DNA of 43,060 nucleotides from CAYSYM01 sp964435115 (GTDB taxonomy: Bacteria; Chloroflexota; UBA6077; CF-72), in the NCBI GenBank assembly GCA_964435115.1, contig CAYSYM010000033.1:1-43060 (forward strand). The letters run 5' to 3'. The first letter of the stretch is position 1. The number at the start of each line of letters is the position of its first letter. Under the pieces are notes generated by a model. The model saw only the letters and a program-made list of their open reading frames with translations. It did no database searches and had not been told where the DNA came from. This document shows, piece after piece, positions 31,670 through 39,318 of the stretch. Position numbers and translations under genes: made by a program.

Positions 31670-32702
31670 CGTCGAGGGGCTGACGTGCTTCGCGCGTCGT
31701 TCCAGGCGCGCCGCTGGACTCGCGTACGACGAGGCGCGCCTGGAGGAGGACGGGCGCCACCGGGGCGCACGCTACCAGGCGCAGCGCCAGGCGGATGGCT
31801 GCTTCGCCGAGTTGGCGTGCCGGCTGGGCCACACTCGACAGGCTCGGGCGCACGTAGCCGGCCAGGGGGGTGTCGTCGAACCCCACCACTCCCAGGTCCT
31901 GGGGCACGCCGACGTCGGCGGCGGCCGCCGCACTCAGGGCAGCGATGGCGAGGCGGTCCGTCGCGGCGAAGAGCCCGTCCGGGCGGGTGGCAGGCGAGCG
32001 GCTGAGGAGGCGTACGACCGCCGTGTAGCCGGCGCCCACGGAACCATCGGTGGGCGCGATCTCACCGCCCAGGCCGCGCTCGTCGAGGGCCGCGCGGTAG
32101 CCCGCTGCCCGGTCGGCCATGGTGGTCTGGGCGGCGGGCCCGGCCAGGTGGACGACGCGCGTCCGGCCGGTCGCGACCAGGTGCAGAGTCGCCTGGCGCG
32201 CGGCTGCCACGTTGTCCACGGCGACGAAGGGGAGCGGGGTGGCCTCGGCTGGTCGGCCGATCAGGACGCACGGCAGGCCGGTGGCGGCGATGGCCGCCAG
32301 GTCGGCGGGTCCCAGGCTGCCCCCGCCTGAGACGACGAGGGCATCGACCCGCCGCGCTCGGAGGAGGCGCAGGTAGTCGCGCAGCCGTTCCGGGTCCCCC
32401 AGGCTGTTCGCCATCAGGAGCGCCAGCCCCGCCTGGTGGGCGACCTCCTCGGCCCCGCGGGCAATCTGCGGGTAGTGGGGATCGGCCAGGTCCGGTACCA
32501 CCAGCCCCAGGAGTCCCGAGCGGCGCGAGGCGAGGCCGCGCGCGAGCGCCGAGGGGACGAAGTCCAGCTCACGTGCCGCCTCGCGCACCCGGCGCGCCGT
32601 GGCGGCGCTGACCGGGTGCGGCGGCGCGCCGGGTGAGAGAACGCGCGAGACGGTGGCGATGGACACCCCCGCCCGCCGGGCCACGTCGGCAATCGTCGCC
32701 AC
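31665..32702 (-). CDS. LacI-family transcriptional regulator
   Basis: A 345-residue regulator. Residues 3-24 form the helix-turn-helix IADVARRAGVSIATVSRVL with the following hinge ARELDFVPSALARGLASRR. The effector domain (about 62-330) has GLVVPDLADPHYPQIARGAE, FVAVDNVAAARQAT and GVVGFDDTPLAGYVRPSLSS, the family pattern for sugar-binding regulators. GTG 32702 lies 6 nt after TAAGAT. Two LacI-type operators lie in the 172-bp gap to the divergent ino1 gene, so it should control ino1 and itself. The effector may be inositol or a related compound, which is inference. Confidence 0.93.
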   Translation of the reverse strand: MATIADVARRAGVSIATVSRVLSPGAPPHPVSAATARRVREAARELDFVPSALARGLASRRSGLLGLVVPDLADPHYPQIARGAEEVAHQAGLALLMANSLGDPERLRDYLRLLRARRVDALVVSGGGSLGPADLAAIAATGLPCVLIGRPAEATPLPFVAVDNVAAARQATLHLVATGRTRVVHLAGPAAQTTMADRAAGYRAALDERGLGGEIAPTDGSVGAGYTAVVRLLSRSPATRPDGLFAATDRLAIAALSAAAAADVGVPQDLGVVGFDDTPLAGYVRPSLSSVAQPARQLGEAAIRLALRLVACAPVAPVLLQARLVVRESSGAPGTTREARQPLDG

Positions 32703-32708
32703 GCTCGC

Positions 32709-32714
32709 ATCTTA
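32709..32714 (-). promoter_or_regulatory. -10 hexamer TAAGAT for the LacI-type regulator
   Basis: TAAGAT (32714-32709, minus strand) ends 6 nt before GTG 32702, the leaderless spacing. Confidence 0.5.
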
Positions 32715-32747
32715 GGGCGTCCGCCTCCGACCCGGTTCCACCCTGGG

Positions 32748-32763
32748 TGGAAATCGCTTTCCA
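32748..32763. promoter_or_regulatory. LacI-type operator O1
   Basis: TGGAAATCGCTTTCCA has perfect 6-bp arms (TGGAAA/TTTCCA) around TCGC, close to the classic LacI/GalR operator with a central CG-like step. Confidence 0.65.
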
Positions 32764-32775
32764 GAAAGCGCTTGC
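32764..32775. promoter_or_regulatory. LacI-type operator O2
   Basis: GAAAGCGCTTGC directly abuts O1 and matches GAAAGCGCTTTC except for one base. It lies just upstream of the ino1 -10 hexamer. Confidence 0.6.
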
Positions 32776-32781
32776 CTCTGG

Positions 32782-32787
32782 TATGCT
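32782..32787 (+). promoter_or_regulatory. -10 hexamer TATGCT for ino1
   Basis: TATGCT gives a predicted start near 32794 and a leader of about 80 nt. Both operators cover its -35 area, so bound regulator should block RNA polymerase. Confidence 0.5.
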
Positions 32788-32840
32788 AGGGCTGCCCGGG
32801 GCGGTGGCGCGTGCGGCGCGTGCGCCCCAGGCGCAACCCG

Positions 32841-32863
32841 CCGGCGCACAGACCGGCGCACAG
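32841..32863 (+). repeat. Tandem 12-bp direct repeat in the ino1 leader
   Basis: CCGGCGCACAG occurs at 32841-32851 and again at 32853-32863. Its role is unknown. Confidence 0.55.
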
Positions 32864-32874
32864 CGAGGGCAGCC

Positions 32875-34083
32875 ATGTCGACCACGAACGGGAAGAGCGG
32901 CGCGGCCAACGGAGTGGCCGAGAGCCGCGTGGAGCAAGCGCGCGCCACCTCAGGCAACCGGCCGGGCCGGAAGGTGCGGGTGGCGATCATCGGCGTTGGC
33001 AACTGCGCCTCGTCGCTCGTCCAGGGCGTCGAGAAGTACCGCCACGCGCCCGACGACGAGTTCGTCCCCGGCCTCATGCACGTGAACCTGGGCGGCTACC
33101 ACGTGGGCGACGTCGAGTTCTCCGCGGCCTTCGACATCGACGCGCGCAAGGTCGGCGCGGATCTGGGCGAGGCGATCTTCAGCCCGCCGAACAACACCTA
33201 CCGGTTCGCCGACGTACCCACGCTCGGCGTCACCGTGCAACGGGGGATGACGCACGACGGTCTGGGCCACTATCTCAGCCAGGTCATCCAGAAGGCGCCC
33301 GGCTCGACGGCGGACATCCCGCGCATCCTCCGCGACACCGGGACCGACGTGGTGGTGAACTACCTGCCGGTCGGCAGCGAGATGGCCACCAAGTGGTACG
33401 TGGAGCAGGTGCTGGAGGCCGGCTGCGGGTTTGTCAACTGCATCCCGGTCTTCATCGCGCGCGAGGCCTACTGGCGGCGCCGCTTCGAGGAGAAGCGGCG
33501 ACCGATCGTCGGCGACGACATCAAGAGCCAGGTGGGCGCCACCATCACCCATCGCGTGCTGACCCGGCTGTTCGGCGACCGCGGTGTCAAGCTGGAGCGG
33601 ACCAGCCAGCTCAACGTGGGCGGCAACACCGACTTCCTCAACATGCTCGAGCGCAGCCGGCTGGAGTCCAAGAAGGTCTCCAAGACCAATAGCGTGACCA
33701 GCCAGCTCGACGTGGAGATCGCGCCGGAGAACGTCTACATCGGCCCCAGCGACTACGTGCCGTGGCTAACCGACCGCAAGTGGGCGTACATCCGCATGGA
33801 GGGGCGGACCTTCGGCGATGTGCCGCTGAACCTGGAGATGAAGCTGGAGGTGTGGGACTCGCCGAACAGCGCCGGCGTCGTCATCGACGCCGTTCGGACC
33901 GCCAAGCTGGCGCTCGACCGCGGCATCGGCGGGGCGCTCGCAGGCCCGTCGGCCTACTTCATGAAGAGCCCGCCCGTGCAGCACCGCGACGAAGAGGCCC
34001 GCCAGATGGTGGAGGCCTTCATCCGGGGTGAGCAGGCCGACCCGGTGGCCCACGCGGCGCCCGCCGGGGTGCCCACCGCCTGA
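32875..34083 (+). CDS. ino1: Inositol-3-phosphate synthase
   Basis: A 402-residue enzyme converting glucose 6-phosphate to 1D-myo-inositol 3-phosphate with NAD. The NAD loop is VAIIGVGNCASSLVQG, and NYLPVGSEMATKWYVEQ, GCGFVNCIPVFIA, GDDIKSQVGATITHR and LNVGGNTDFLNM are the actinobacterial-type MIPS core blocks with the catalytic lysines. The first 32 residues are a disordered-looking extension. ATG 32875 has a GAGGGC ribosome site. The product could feed inositol phospholipid, an inositol-based thiol or a compatible solute. It is divergent from and probably controlled by the LacI-type gene. Confidence 0.95.
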   Translation: MSTTNGKSGAANGVAESRVEQARATSGNRPGRKVRVAIIGVGNCASSLVQGVEKYRHAPDDEFVPGLMHVNLGGYHVGDVEFSAAFDIDARKVGADLGEAIFSPPNNTYRFADVPTLGVTVQRGMTHDGLGHYLSQVIQKAPGSTADIPRILRDTGTDVVVNYLPVGSEMATKWYVEQVLEAGCGFVNCIPVFIAREAYWRRRFEEKRRPIVGDDIKSQVGATITHRVLTRLFGDRGVKLERTSQLNVGGNTDFLNMLERSRLESKKVSKTNSVTSQLDVEIAPENVYIGPSDYVPWLTDRKWAYIRMEGRTFGDVPLNLEMKLEVWDSPNSAGVVIDAVRTAKLALDRGIGGALAGPSAYFMKSPPVQHRDEEARQMVEAFIRGEQADPVAHAAPAGVPTA

Positions 34084-34107
34084 GCGCCGCCGGCCCCCGG
34101 GCGCGGG

Positions 34108-35322
34108 TCACTCGGGGGCGCCCTTGGTCTGGGCCGCCGGGTCGGCGGCGTGCGTTTCGGCCACCGGGAGGGAGATCCAGAAGGTGCTGCCGGCGTCCAG
34201 CGCCCCACTCTCCACGCCCACACAGGCGCCGTGCAGGTCGGCCAGGTGGCGCACGATCGCCAGCCCCAGGCCCATCCCCCCGTGCTCACGGGTGAGCGAC
34301 GAGTCCACCTGGTAGAAGCGCTCCCAGACGCGCGCGAGCTGCTCCTGGGCGATGCCGATGCCTGTGTCGCGCACCGCCACGCGGACCATGTCCGGCCGCT
34401 CCTGGTCGAGGCCGACCTCGACCCACACCTCCCCGCCGGCCGGGGTGAACTCGATCGCGTTCGAGAGGTAGTTCCTCAGGATGTGGCGGAGCTTGTCCGT
34501 GTCGGCCAGCACGAGCGGCACGTGCTCGGGGACGGCCACCCGCAGACTGAGTCGCTTCGCCTGGGCGCGCGGCTGCGCGGCGTCCACCGCCTGGTGCACG
34601 ACGTGGTGGAGGTTCAGCGGACGCAGCGTGACGCGCTCGGCCCTGGCCTCTAGGCGCGAGTAGGCGAGGAGGGCGTTGACCAGCTCCAGCAGGCGCTCGC
34701 CGGCTGAGCGCACCAGGGCCAGGTACTGGCCCGTCTGGGGCGGGAGCGGGCCGGCGATGCCGCGGAGCAGCAGCTCCGTGTAGCCGATGATGGCCGTCAG
34801 CGGTGTCCGAAGCTCGTGGCTTGCCGTCGCCAGGAACTCGTCCTTCTGCCGGTTGGCCTCGCGCAGCGCCCCCTCGATCCGGCGGCGCTCGGAGACGTCG
34901 CGGGCGATGATGGCGAGGCCGAGGATCTCGCCGTCCGGGCCGCGGATCGGCGCCACGCTCGCCGCCACGTCCACGCTCGTCTGGTTGCGCCGCACGCAGG
35001 TCGCGTCGCGCTGTTCCGGGCGGCGCGCCTGCAGCACCCGGGCGGCGAGCTGGCCGAGCGTGGGCATGCCGGGCAGCGAGGGCGGGATCGACGGGTCGAG
35101 GAAGCCCAGCGGCTGCCCGATGGCCTGCTCGGCGCTGTAGCCGAACAGGTGCGCGGCCGCCACGTTCCAGGTGAGTACGGCGCCGCGCTCATCCGTGGAG
35201 ATGATGGCGTCGCTCGCCTGGCTGAGCAGGGCCCGCAGGTACTGCTCTGTGACCACGCCACGCAGCGCGCCGCCTCCGGTCGCGCCCGCGCGAGGTGTGT
35301 GCGACTGGACGGGCTCGTTCAC
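34108..35322 (-). CDS. PAS-domain sensor histidine kinase
   Basis: A 404-residue soluble kinase. A PAS domain (about 25-150) contains ISTDERGAVLTWNVAAAHLFGYS (in part) and the C-terminal PAC segment GLAIIARDVSERRR. The HisKA box FLATASHELRTPLTAI carries His169, and the ATPase domain has ILRNYLSNAIEFTP (N-box), VRDTGIGIAQEQ (G1) and GMGLGLAIVRHL (G2). No response regulator gene is next to it, so it is an orphan, perhaps acting on a distant regulator. GTG 35322 has no SD or -10; the start is uncertain. Repeat copy E lies about 65-125 nt upstream in the same orientation. Confidence 0.9.
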   Translation of the reverse strand: MNEPVQSHTPRAGATGGGALRGVVTEQYLRALLSQASDAIISTDERGAVLTWNVAAAHLFGYSAEQAIGQPLGFLDPSIPPSLPGMPTLGQLAARVLQARRPEQRDATCVRRNQTSVDVAASVAPIRGPDGEILGLAIIARDVSERRRIEGALREANRQKDEFLATASHELRTPLTAIIGYTELLLRGIAGPLPPQTGQYLALVRSAGERLLELVNALLAYSRLEARAERVTLRPLNLHHVVHQAVDAAQPRAQAKRLSLRVAVPEHVPLVLADTDKLRHILRNYLSNAIEFTPAGGEVWVEVGLDQERPDMVRVAVRDTGIGIAQEQLARVWERFYQVDSSLTREHGGMGLGLAIVRHLADLHGACVGVESGALDAGSTFWISLPVAETHAADPAAQTKGAPE

Positions 35323-35386
35323 GGGCGCGCGAGCTCCGGCACGCCGGGCGCACGCGCCCTACACGCGTCGCGCCCACACGCGAAGA

Positions 35387-35447
35387 GGCTCGGCGCGCGG
35401 GTCGCAGCTTGGTGCGGATCGGCGCAGGTGCGGCCCACGGGCTGCGC
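35387..35447 (-). repeat. Structured element copy E (GTGGGCC-N28-GACCC family)
   Basis: On the minus strand GGGCC (35436-35432) is followed after 28 nt by GACCC (35403-35399). A perfect 6-bp hairpin GCGCAG (35447-35442) with CTGCGC (35427-35422) holds the first segment in a 14-nt loop, as in copy A. It occupies the 218-bp gap between the dehydrogenase and the PAS kinase. Confidence 0.7.
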
Positions 35448-35540
35448 CACGCTCCGGCCCGGCGGGTCTCCCACAGTGCCCTCCGGGTCCCGCAAGATGG
35501 GTGCCAGGCGCAGCGGCCAAGGCACGGCAGCGGGGCACGC

Positions 35541-36551
35541 TCAGGGCGCCGCCCGCAGCACGGCGGCCGCCCGCACGCGGCCCGCTTTCAGCTCGCCCAG
35601 GACGGCGTTGGCGGCTGCCAGCGGATACACGTCGGCCTCCACGCGCAGGCGGAGGCGGCTGGCCAGGGCCAGCAGCGCCCGCGCGTCCTGGCGGGTGCTG
35701 TTGGCGACGCTACGCACCGTCCGCTCGTGCCAGAGCAGCCGGTACGGCAGCTCGGGTACGGGCGTCATGTGGATGCCGGCCAGGACGAGCGTGCCGCCGC
35801 GATCGAGCGCTTCCAGGGCGAGGGGGACGAGGGAGCCAGCGGGGGCGAAGATGATGGCTGCCTGGAGCGGGCCGCCGGGTGGGCGCGTCTCCTCGGCCGC
35901 ACCCGCCCACTCGGCGCCGAGCTCCAGCGCGAGCCGGCGGTGCTGCGCGCCGCGGGTGAAGACGAGGACGCGGCAGCCGAGGGCGCGGGCGACCTGCAGG
36001 ATCAGGTGGGCCGAGGCCCCGAAGCCGTACAGCCCCAGCCGCTCGTCGGCGCCAGCGCGGCTAAGGCGGAGCGCGCGGTAGCCGACGACGCCCGCGCACA
36101 GGAGCGGCGCCGCCCGGATGGGGTCGAGCCCGTCCGGGAGCGGGTGGACGAAGGCGGCCTCGGCGAGGGCGTACTCGGCGTAGCCGCCGTCGACGTCGTA
36201 GCCCGTGAAGCGCGCGGCCGGGCACAGGTTCTCCCGCCCGGCGCGGCAGAAGTGGCAGGTCCCATCGGTCCAGGCCAGCCAGCCGACGCCGACGCGCCGC
36301 CCCGCCAGCGCGCGGTCAGCACCGGGGCCGACGGCGCTGACGCGCCCGACGATCTGGTGGCCGGGCACCACCGGGTGGTCGCGCGCGGGCAGCTCGCCCT
36401 CCACGACATGCAGGTCAGTGTGGCAGACACCGCACGCCTCCACCTGGAGCAGGACCTGGCCGGGCCCGGGCTCGGGGATGGGTCGCTCCAGGAGGGTAAG
36501 GCGCTGTCCCGCGTCCACGGGCCCCGGCTGGTCGAGGACAGCCACGCGCAT
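35541..36551 (-). CDS. Zinc-dependent alcohol dehydrogenase family protein
   Basis: A 336-residue medium-chain dehydrogenase. Catalytic zinc ligands appear in CGVCHTDLH and in PGHQIVGRV, with the third Cys expected near AAPLLCAGVVGYRAL. The NAD(P) loop is GLYGFGASAHLILQVA. The structural-zinc lobe reads DGTCHFCRAGRENLC: the first of four usual cysteines is Asp, which could still bind zinc, as Glu does in the Sulfolobus solfataricus enzyme. It resembles AdhA-type enzymes for primary alcohols. It starts 49 nt after the GT4 stop and may share its transcript; substrate unknown. Confidence 0.9.
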   Translation of the reverse strand: MRVAVLDQPGPVDAGQRLTLLERPIPEPGPGQVLLQVEACGVCHTDLHVVEGELPARDHPVVPGHQIVGRVSAVGPGADRALAGRRVGVGWLAWTDGTCHFCRAGRENLCPAARFTGYDVDGGYAEYALAEAAFVHPLPDGLDPIRAAPLLCAGVVGYRALRLSRAGADERLGLYGFGASAHLILQVARALGCRVLVFTRGAQHRRLALELGAEWAGAAEETRPPGGPLQAAIIFAPAGSLVPLALEALDRGGTLVLAGIHMTPVPELPYRLLWHERTVRSVANSTRQDARALLALASRLRLRVEADVYPLAAANAVLGELKAGRVRAAAVLRAAP

Positions 36552-36600
36552 GGTGTCGGTCGCGGGCGAGCAGGCCGGCGGCCCAGCCGCTGGTGCCCTG

Positions 36601-37737
36601 CTACGGTGCCCCTACCAGCCGGGCTGTCGCAGGTCCGTCAGCCGGCGGCTGCTCCTCGCCCACCAGCCGCTCGTACACCCGCTCGTAAGCGTCGGCCATT
36701 GCGGCGGCCGAGAAGCGGCGCTCCGCTTCGGCGCGGCAGCGCCGGCGGTCGAGCGCCCGCACCTGGGCGATCGCCTCGACCAGCCCGTCCTCGTCGTCGC
36801 AGACGAAGCCGGTCACGCCGTCGGCGAGCACCTCGGGCACGCTGCCCCGCCCCAAGGCGACGACGGGGGTGCCGCAGGCGAGCGCCTCGGCCATCACCAG
36901 CCCGAACGGCTCGGGCCAGTCGACCGGGAAGAGGAGCGCCGCGGCCTGGCCCAGGAAGGCGCTCTTCTGGGCGTCATCGACCTCGCCGACCAGCTCGACG
37001 TCGTCCCCCAGGAGCGGGCGGGCGACGGCCTCCCAGTACGCCCAGTCGGCGCGCACGCCCGGGTCGTCGCGGAACGGCAGCGGCAGGCGGGCCGCGACCT
37101 TCAGCGGCAGGCCCGCCCGGCGAGCGACCCGGATCGCGGTGTCCAGCCCCTTCTCCGGCGCGACGCGCCCCAGGAACGCCAGGTACTCGCCCGGCCAGGG
37201 GTGGAAGGGGAACCGGCCCAGGTCGAGGCCGTGGTAGACGGTCGCGACGAAGTTGGCCCACGCGACGGGCCGCCGCTGGGCGCGGCTGATCGAGACGAGT
37301 GGCACGTCGTCGAACTCGCCGAAGAGCGGCTGCAGCTCCGGCAGGTCCAGCCGCCCATGCAGCGTGGTCACGACGGGGCACGGGGCGAGGCGCGCGAGCG
37401 GGAAGCTGAAGTGATCGAGGTGGCTGTGGACCACGTCGAAGGCATGCAGCTCGCGCGCGAGCTTCCCGAGGGCGATCGACCAGTACGGCCAGTACGGCAG
37501 CAGGTCCTGGCGGAGCGGCTGCGCGTGCCAGAGCGCCCGCTCGACCACCGGGACGAGGCGCGCGGACGTCTGCGAGTCGCCCGAGGCGAACAGCGTCACC
37601 TCGTGACCTCGCCGGATGAGCTCCTCGGTGAGCGTATGGATGACGCGCTCGGTCCCGCCGTAGCGCGCGGGCGGCACGCGCTCCACCGGCGGCGCGAGCT
37701 GGGCAATCCGCAGCCGTCGCGTGGCTGCGGTCACCAC
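36601..37737 (-). CDS. Glycosyltransferase family 4
   Basis: A 378-residue GT-B enzyme. The N-domain has IAQLAPPVERVPPARYGGTERV, a GT4 loop seen in sugar transferases related to sucrose-phosphate and trehalose-type enzymes (21 residues or fewer cited per block). The C-domain has YLAFLGRVAPEKGLDTAI, LPLKVAARLP, and WPEPFGLVMAEALACGTPVV, the E-x7-E donor motif. Two adjacent GTG codons (37737, 37734) may start it; the second overlaps the stop of an upstream 8-codon ORF as GTGA. The strong SD belongs to that leader ORF, so translation of this gene is probably coupled to it. Acceptor unknown. Confidence 0.88.
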   Translation of the reverse strand: MVTAATRRLRIAQLAPPVERVPPARYGGTERVIHTLTEELIRRGHEVTLFASGDSQTSARLVPVVERALWHAQPLRQDLLPYWPYWSIALGKLARELHAFDVVHSHLDHFSFPLARLAPCPVVTTLHGRLDLPELQPLFGEFDDVPLVSISRAQRRPVAWANFVATVYHGLDLGRFPFHPWPGEYLAFLGRVAPEKGLDTAIRVARRAGLPLKVAARLPLPFRDDPGVRADWAYWEAVARPLLGDDVELVGEVDDAQKSAFLGQAAALLFPVDWPEPFGLVMAEALACGTPVVALGRGSVPEVLADGVTGFVCDDEDGLVEAIAQVRALDRRRCRAEAERRFSAAAMADAYERVYERLVGEEQPPADGPATARLVGAP

Positions 37738-37757
37738 GTGCGCAGGCCGTCCACCAT
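37731..37757 (-). CDS. Leader ORF of eight codons in front of the GT4 gene
   Basis: ATG 37757 follows AAGGAGGAC (37769-37761), the strongest ribosome site in the window. It encodes MVDGLRTW and stops at TGA 37733-37731, which overlaps GTG 37734. It may deliver ribosomes to the glycosyltransferase, or mark a one-base sequence shift. Confidence 0.5.
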   Translation of the reverse strand: MVDGLRTW

Positions 37758-37782
37758 GGGGTCCTCCTTGTGCCTGATACCC

Positions 37783-37788
37783 ATCCTA
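37783..37788 (-). promoter_or_regulatory. -10 hexamer TAGGAT for the leader ORF-GT4 transcript
   Basis: TAGGAT (37788-37783, minus strand) would start RNA about 19 nt before the leader ATG, just enough to include the SD. Confidence 0.45.
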
Positions 37789-37872
37789 GCAGGGCTCGCG
37801 CGGGAGCGCGGCCGCGCTGCGCCCCAGGCGGCGGCTCGCCCCCAGTGGAGGCGAGGTCGAACGGGGTGTGGC

Positions 37873-39093
37873 TCAGGCGCCCAGCGCCACCCGGTCGAGG
37901 GCGTCCAGCAAGTCGCGGCGCCGGTACGGCTTGGCGACGATCGCGCTCACGCCGGCCTGCTGCCGCTCCGCCTCGGAGATCGCCGCACCCCACCCGGTGA
38001 GCAGCACGACGGGCAGGTCGGGGCGCAGCGCCTGGCTCGCGCGCGCCACGTCCCAGCCGCTCGCCTCGGCCATGCCGAGGTCGGTCACGACCACGTCGAA
38101 GGCCGACGGGTCCGCCCTGAGGTGCGCGAGCGCGTCCGCGCCGCCGCGACAGAGTGTTACGGCGTGGCCGGCGGTGGAGAGCAGGAGGTCCAGCATCCTG
38201 GCGAGCGGCTCCTCGTCCTCGACCGCGAGGATGCGGAGCGCCCGCCGCGGGCGCTCGGGCACCCGAGCGGGCGGCGTCTCGTCGTCCGGCGCCGCCGGCA
38301 GCCAGACGCGCACGGCCGTCCCCTGCTGCAGCCGGCTCTCGAGCGCGACGCGGCCGCCGTGCCGCCGCGCGATGCTCTGGACCAGCGTCAGCCCCAGGCC
38401 GGTGCCCCGTTCCCCCTTGGTCGTGAAGTAGGGGTCGAACGCGCGCGCCGCCACCTCCCGGGGCATGCCCGCGCCGGTGTCCGCCACGGCCAGCTCGACG
38501 CCGCCGTCGAGGGGCCTGGCCGCCAGTCGCAGGGTTCCACCAGCAGGCATGGCGTCGACCGCGTTCAGGACCAGGTTGGTGAGTAGCTCGTGGAGCTCGC
38601 CGGGATCGCCCAGGATGGCGGGCAGGTCGGGGTCGCAGGCGATGTCCGCCTGGATGCGGCAGGCCGATCCATCGGCGCGGGATCTCCAGCGGGGGCGGGC
38701 CAGCTCCAGCGTGTCGCGCAGGAGCGCCCCCGGGTCGACGCGCTGGAAGGGGCCGTCCGGCTGGGTATGGGCGAACCGCTGTAGGCGCCGCACCGCCGCC
38801 GCGGCCTCCTGGATGCCCTGGCTGATGATGGCGGCCAGCTCGTGGCCGGGCCGGTCGCCGAGCAGCTCGGCGAGCAGGTCCGCGTGGCCGAGGACCAGCG
38901 CGAGCGTATTGTTCAGGTCGTGCGCCATGCCCTGAGCGAGCTCGCCGAGCACCCGCTGCCGACGAGCGCGGGCATCCGCGTTGCCGTCGGCGAACGGGCC
39001 ACCCTCGCAGGGTGGCCGCGGGCCCGTTGGGCGCCCCGGGTGGCGCGCACGGCGGCCCGGGGGCGCGTGGCTCCGGGTTCCGTCGGCGGACAT
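37873..39093 (-). CDS. Hybrid histidine kinase with C-terminal receiver
   Basis: A 406-residue protein. The phosphorylation site is in GELAQGMAHDLNNTLALVLG (His58), of the HDxxN (NtrB-like) type. The ATPase domain has LLTNLVLNAVDAMPAGG (N-box), VADTGAGMP (G1), FDPYFTTKGERGTGLGLTL (F-box/G2). After a Pro-rich linker, a receiver (about 287-400) carries Glu-Asp-Glu at its start, Asp338 in VVVTDLGM and Lys388 in VAKPY. No sensor domain is recognisable in the first 45 residues. Such hybrids pass phosphate to an external partner; none is adjacent. ATG 39093 is the first in-frame start; no SD or -10 is clear. Confidence 0.92.
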   Translation of the reverse strand: MSADGTRSHAPPGRRARHPGRPTGPRPPCEGGPFADGNADARARRQRVLGELAQGMAHDLNNTLALVLGHADLLAELLGDRPGHELAAIISQGIQEAAAAVRRLQRFAHTQPDGPFQRVDPGALLRDTLELARPRWRSRADGSACRIQADIACDPDLPAILGDPGELHELLTNLVLNAVDAMPAGGTLRLAARPLDGGVELAVADTGAGMPREVAARAFDPYFTTKGERGTGLGLTLVQSIARRHGGRVALESRLQQGTAVRVWLPAAPDDETPPARVPERPRRALRILAVEDEEPLARMLDLLLSTAGHAVTLCRGGADALAHLRADPSAFDVVVTDLGMAEASGWDVARASQALRPDLPVVLLTGWGAAISEAERQQAGVSAIVAKPYRRRDLLDALDRVALGA

Positions 39094-39168
39094 GGCGTCG
39101 CCCGGGATTGTGGGGGCCGCGCCGGCGACCGCGTATTGCTAACTCGCTACAGACAGGTCCCTTTTCCG

Positions 39169-39273
39169 CTACAGCAGCGCGCGCGCTTCGTAGACCCGCT
39201 CCGACTCGCCCAGGCGCTCGAACTGGTCGGCCGCGGCCTGAGCCAGCCGGCTGGCATGCGCCTCTTGCGTGGC
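39169..39273 (-). pseudogene. Possible remnant of a gene's 3' end
   Basis: A minus-strand frame ending at TAG 39171-39169 reads AAADQFERLGESERVYEARALL, amphipathic and with coding-like codon use, much like the C-terminus of a helical-repeat protein. No start codon lies close upstream; the frame runs antisense into the CBS gene. It may be the tail of a gene lost when the CBS gene moved in. Confidence 0.3.
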
Positions 39274-39293
39274 GGCCTGGCCTCTCCTACGCT
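39265..39293 (+). promoter_or_regulatory. Promoter TTGCGT-N17-TACGCT for the CBS gene
   Basis: TTGCGT (39265-39270) and TACGCT (39288-39293) with 17-bp spacing form the best sigma-70-type pair in the window. The leader of about 20 nt contains AAGGGGGG (39301-39308), 10 nt before ATG 39319. Confidence 0.55.
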
Positions 39294-39318
39294 GCTCTCG
39301 AAGGGGGGTTGGGCTCGC

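Noticed and set aside
35319..35525. A 68-codon minus-strand ORF whose stop overlaps the PAS kinase GTG as GTGA, 15 nt after the dehydrogenase stop
   Set aside because: Almost half of it is repeat copy E, whose alignment with intergenic copies A, F and G explains the sequence better than coding. It has no SD or -10, and the protein resembles nothing.
39041..39300. Member of the GTGGGCC family near the hybrid kinase (GTGGGGGCC at about 39117)
   Set aside because: After 28 nt the sequence is CTACA, so the second core is absent.
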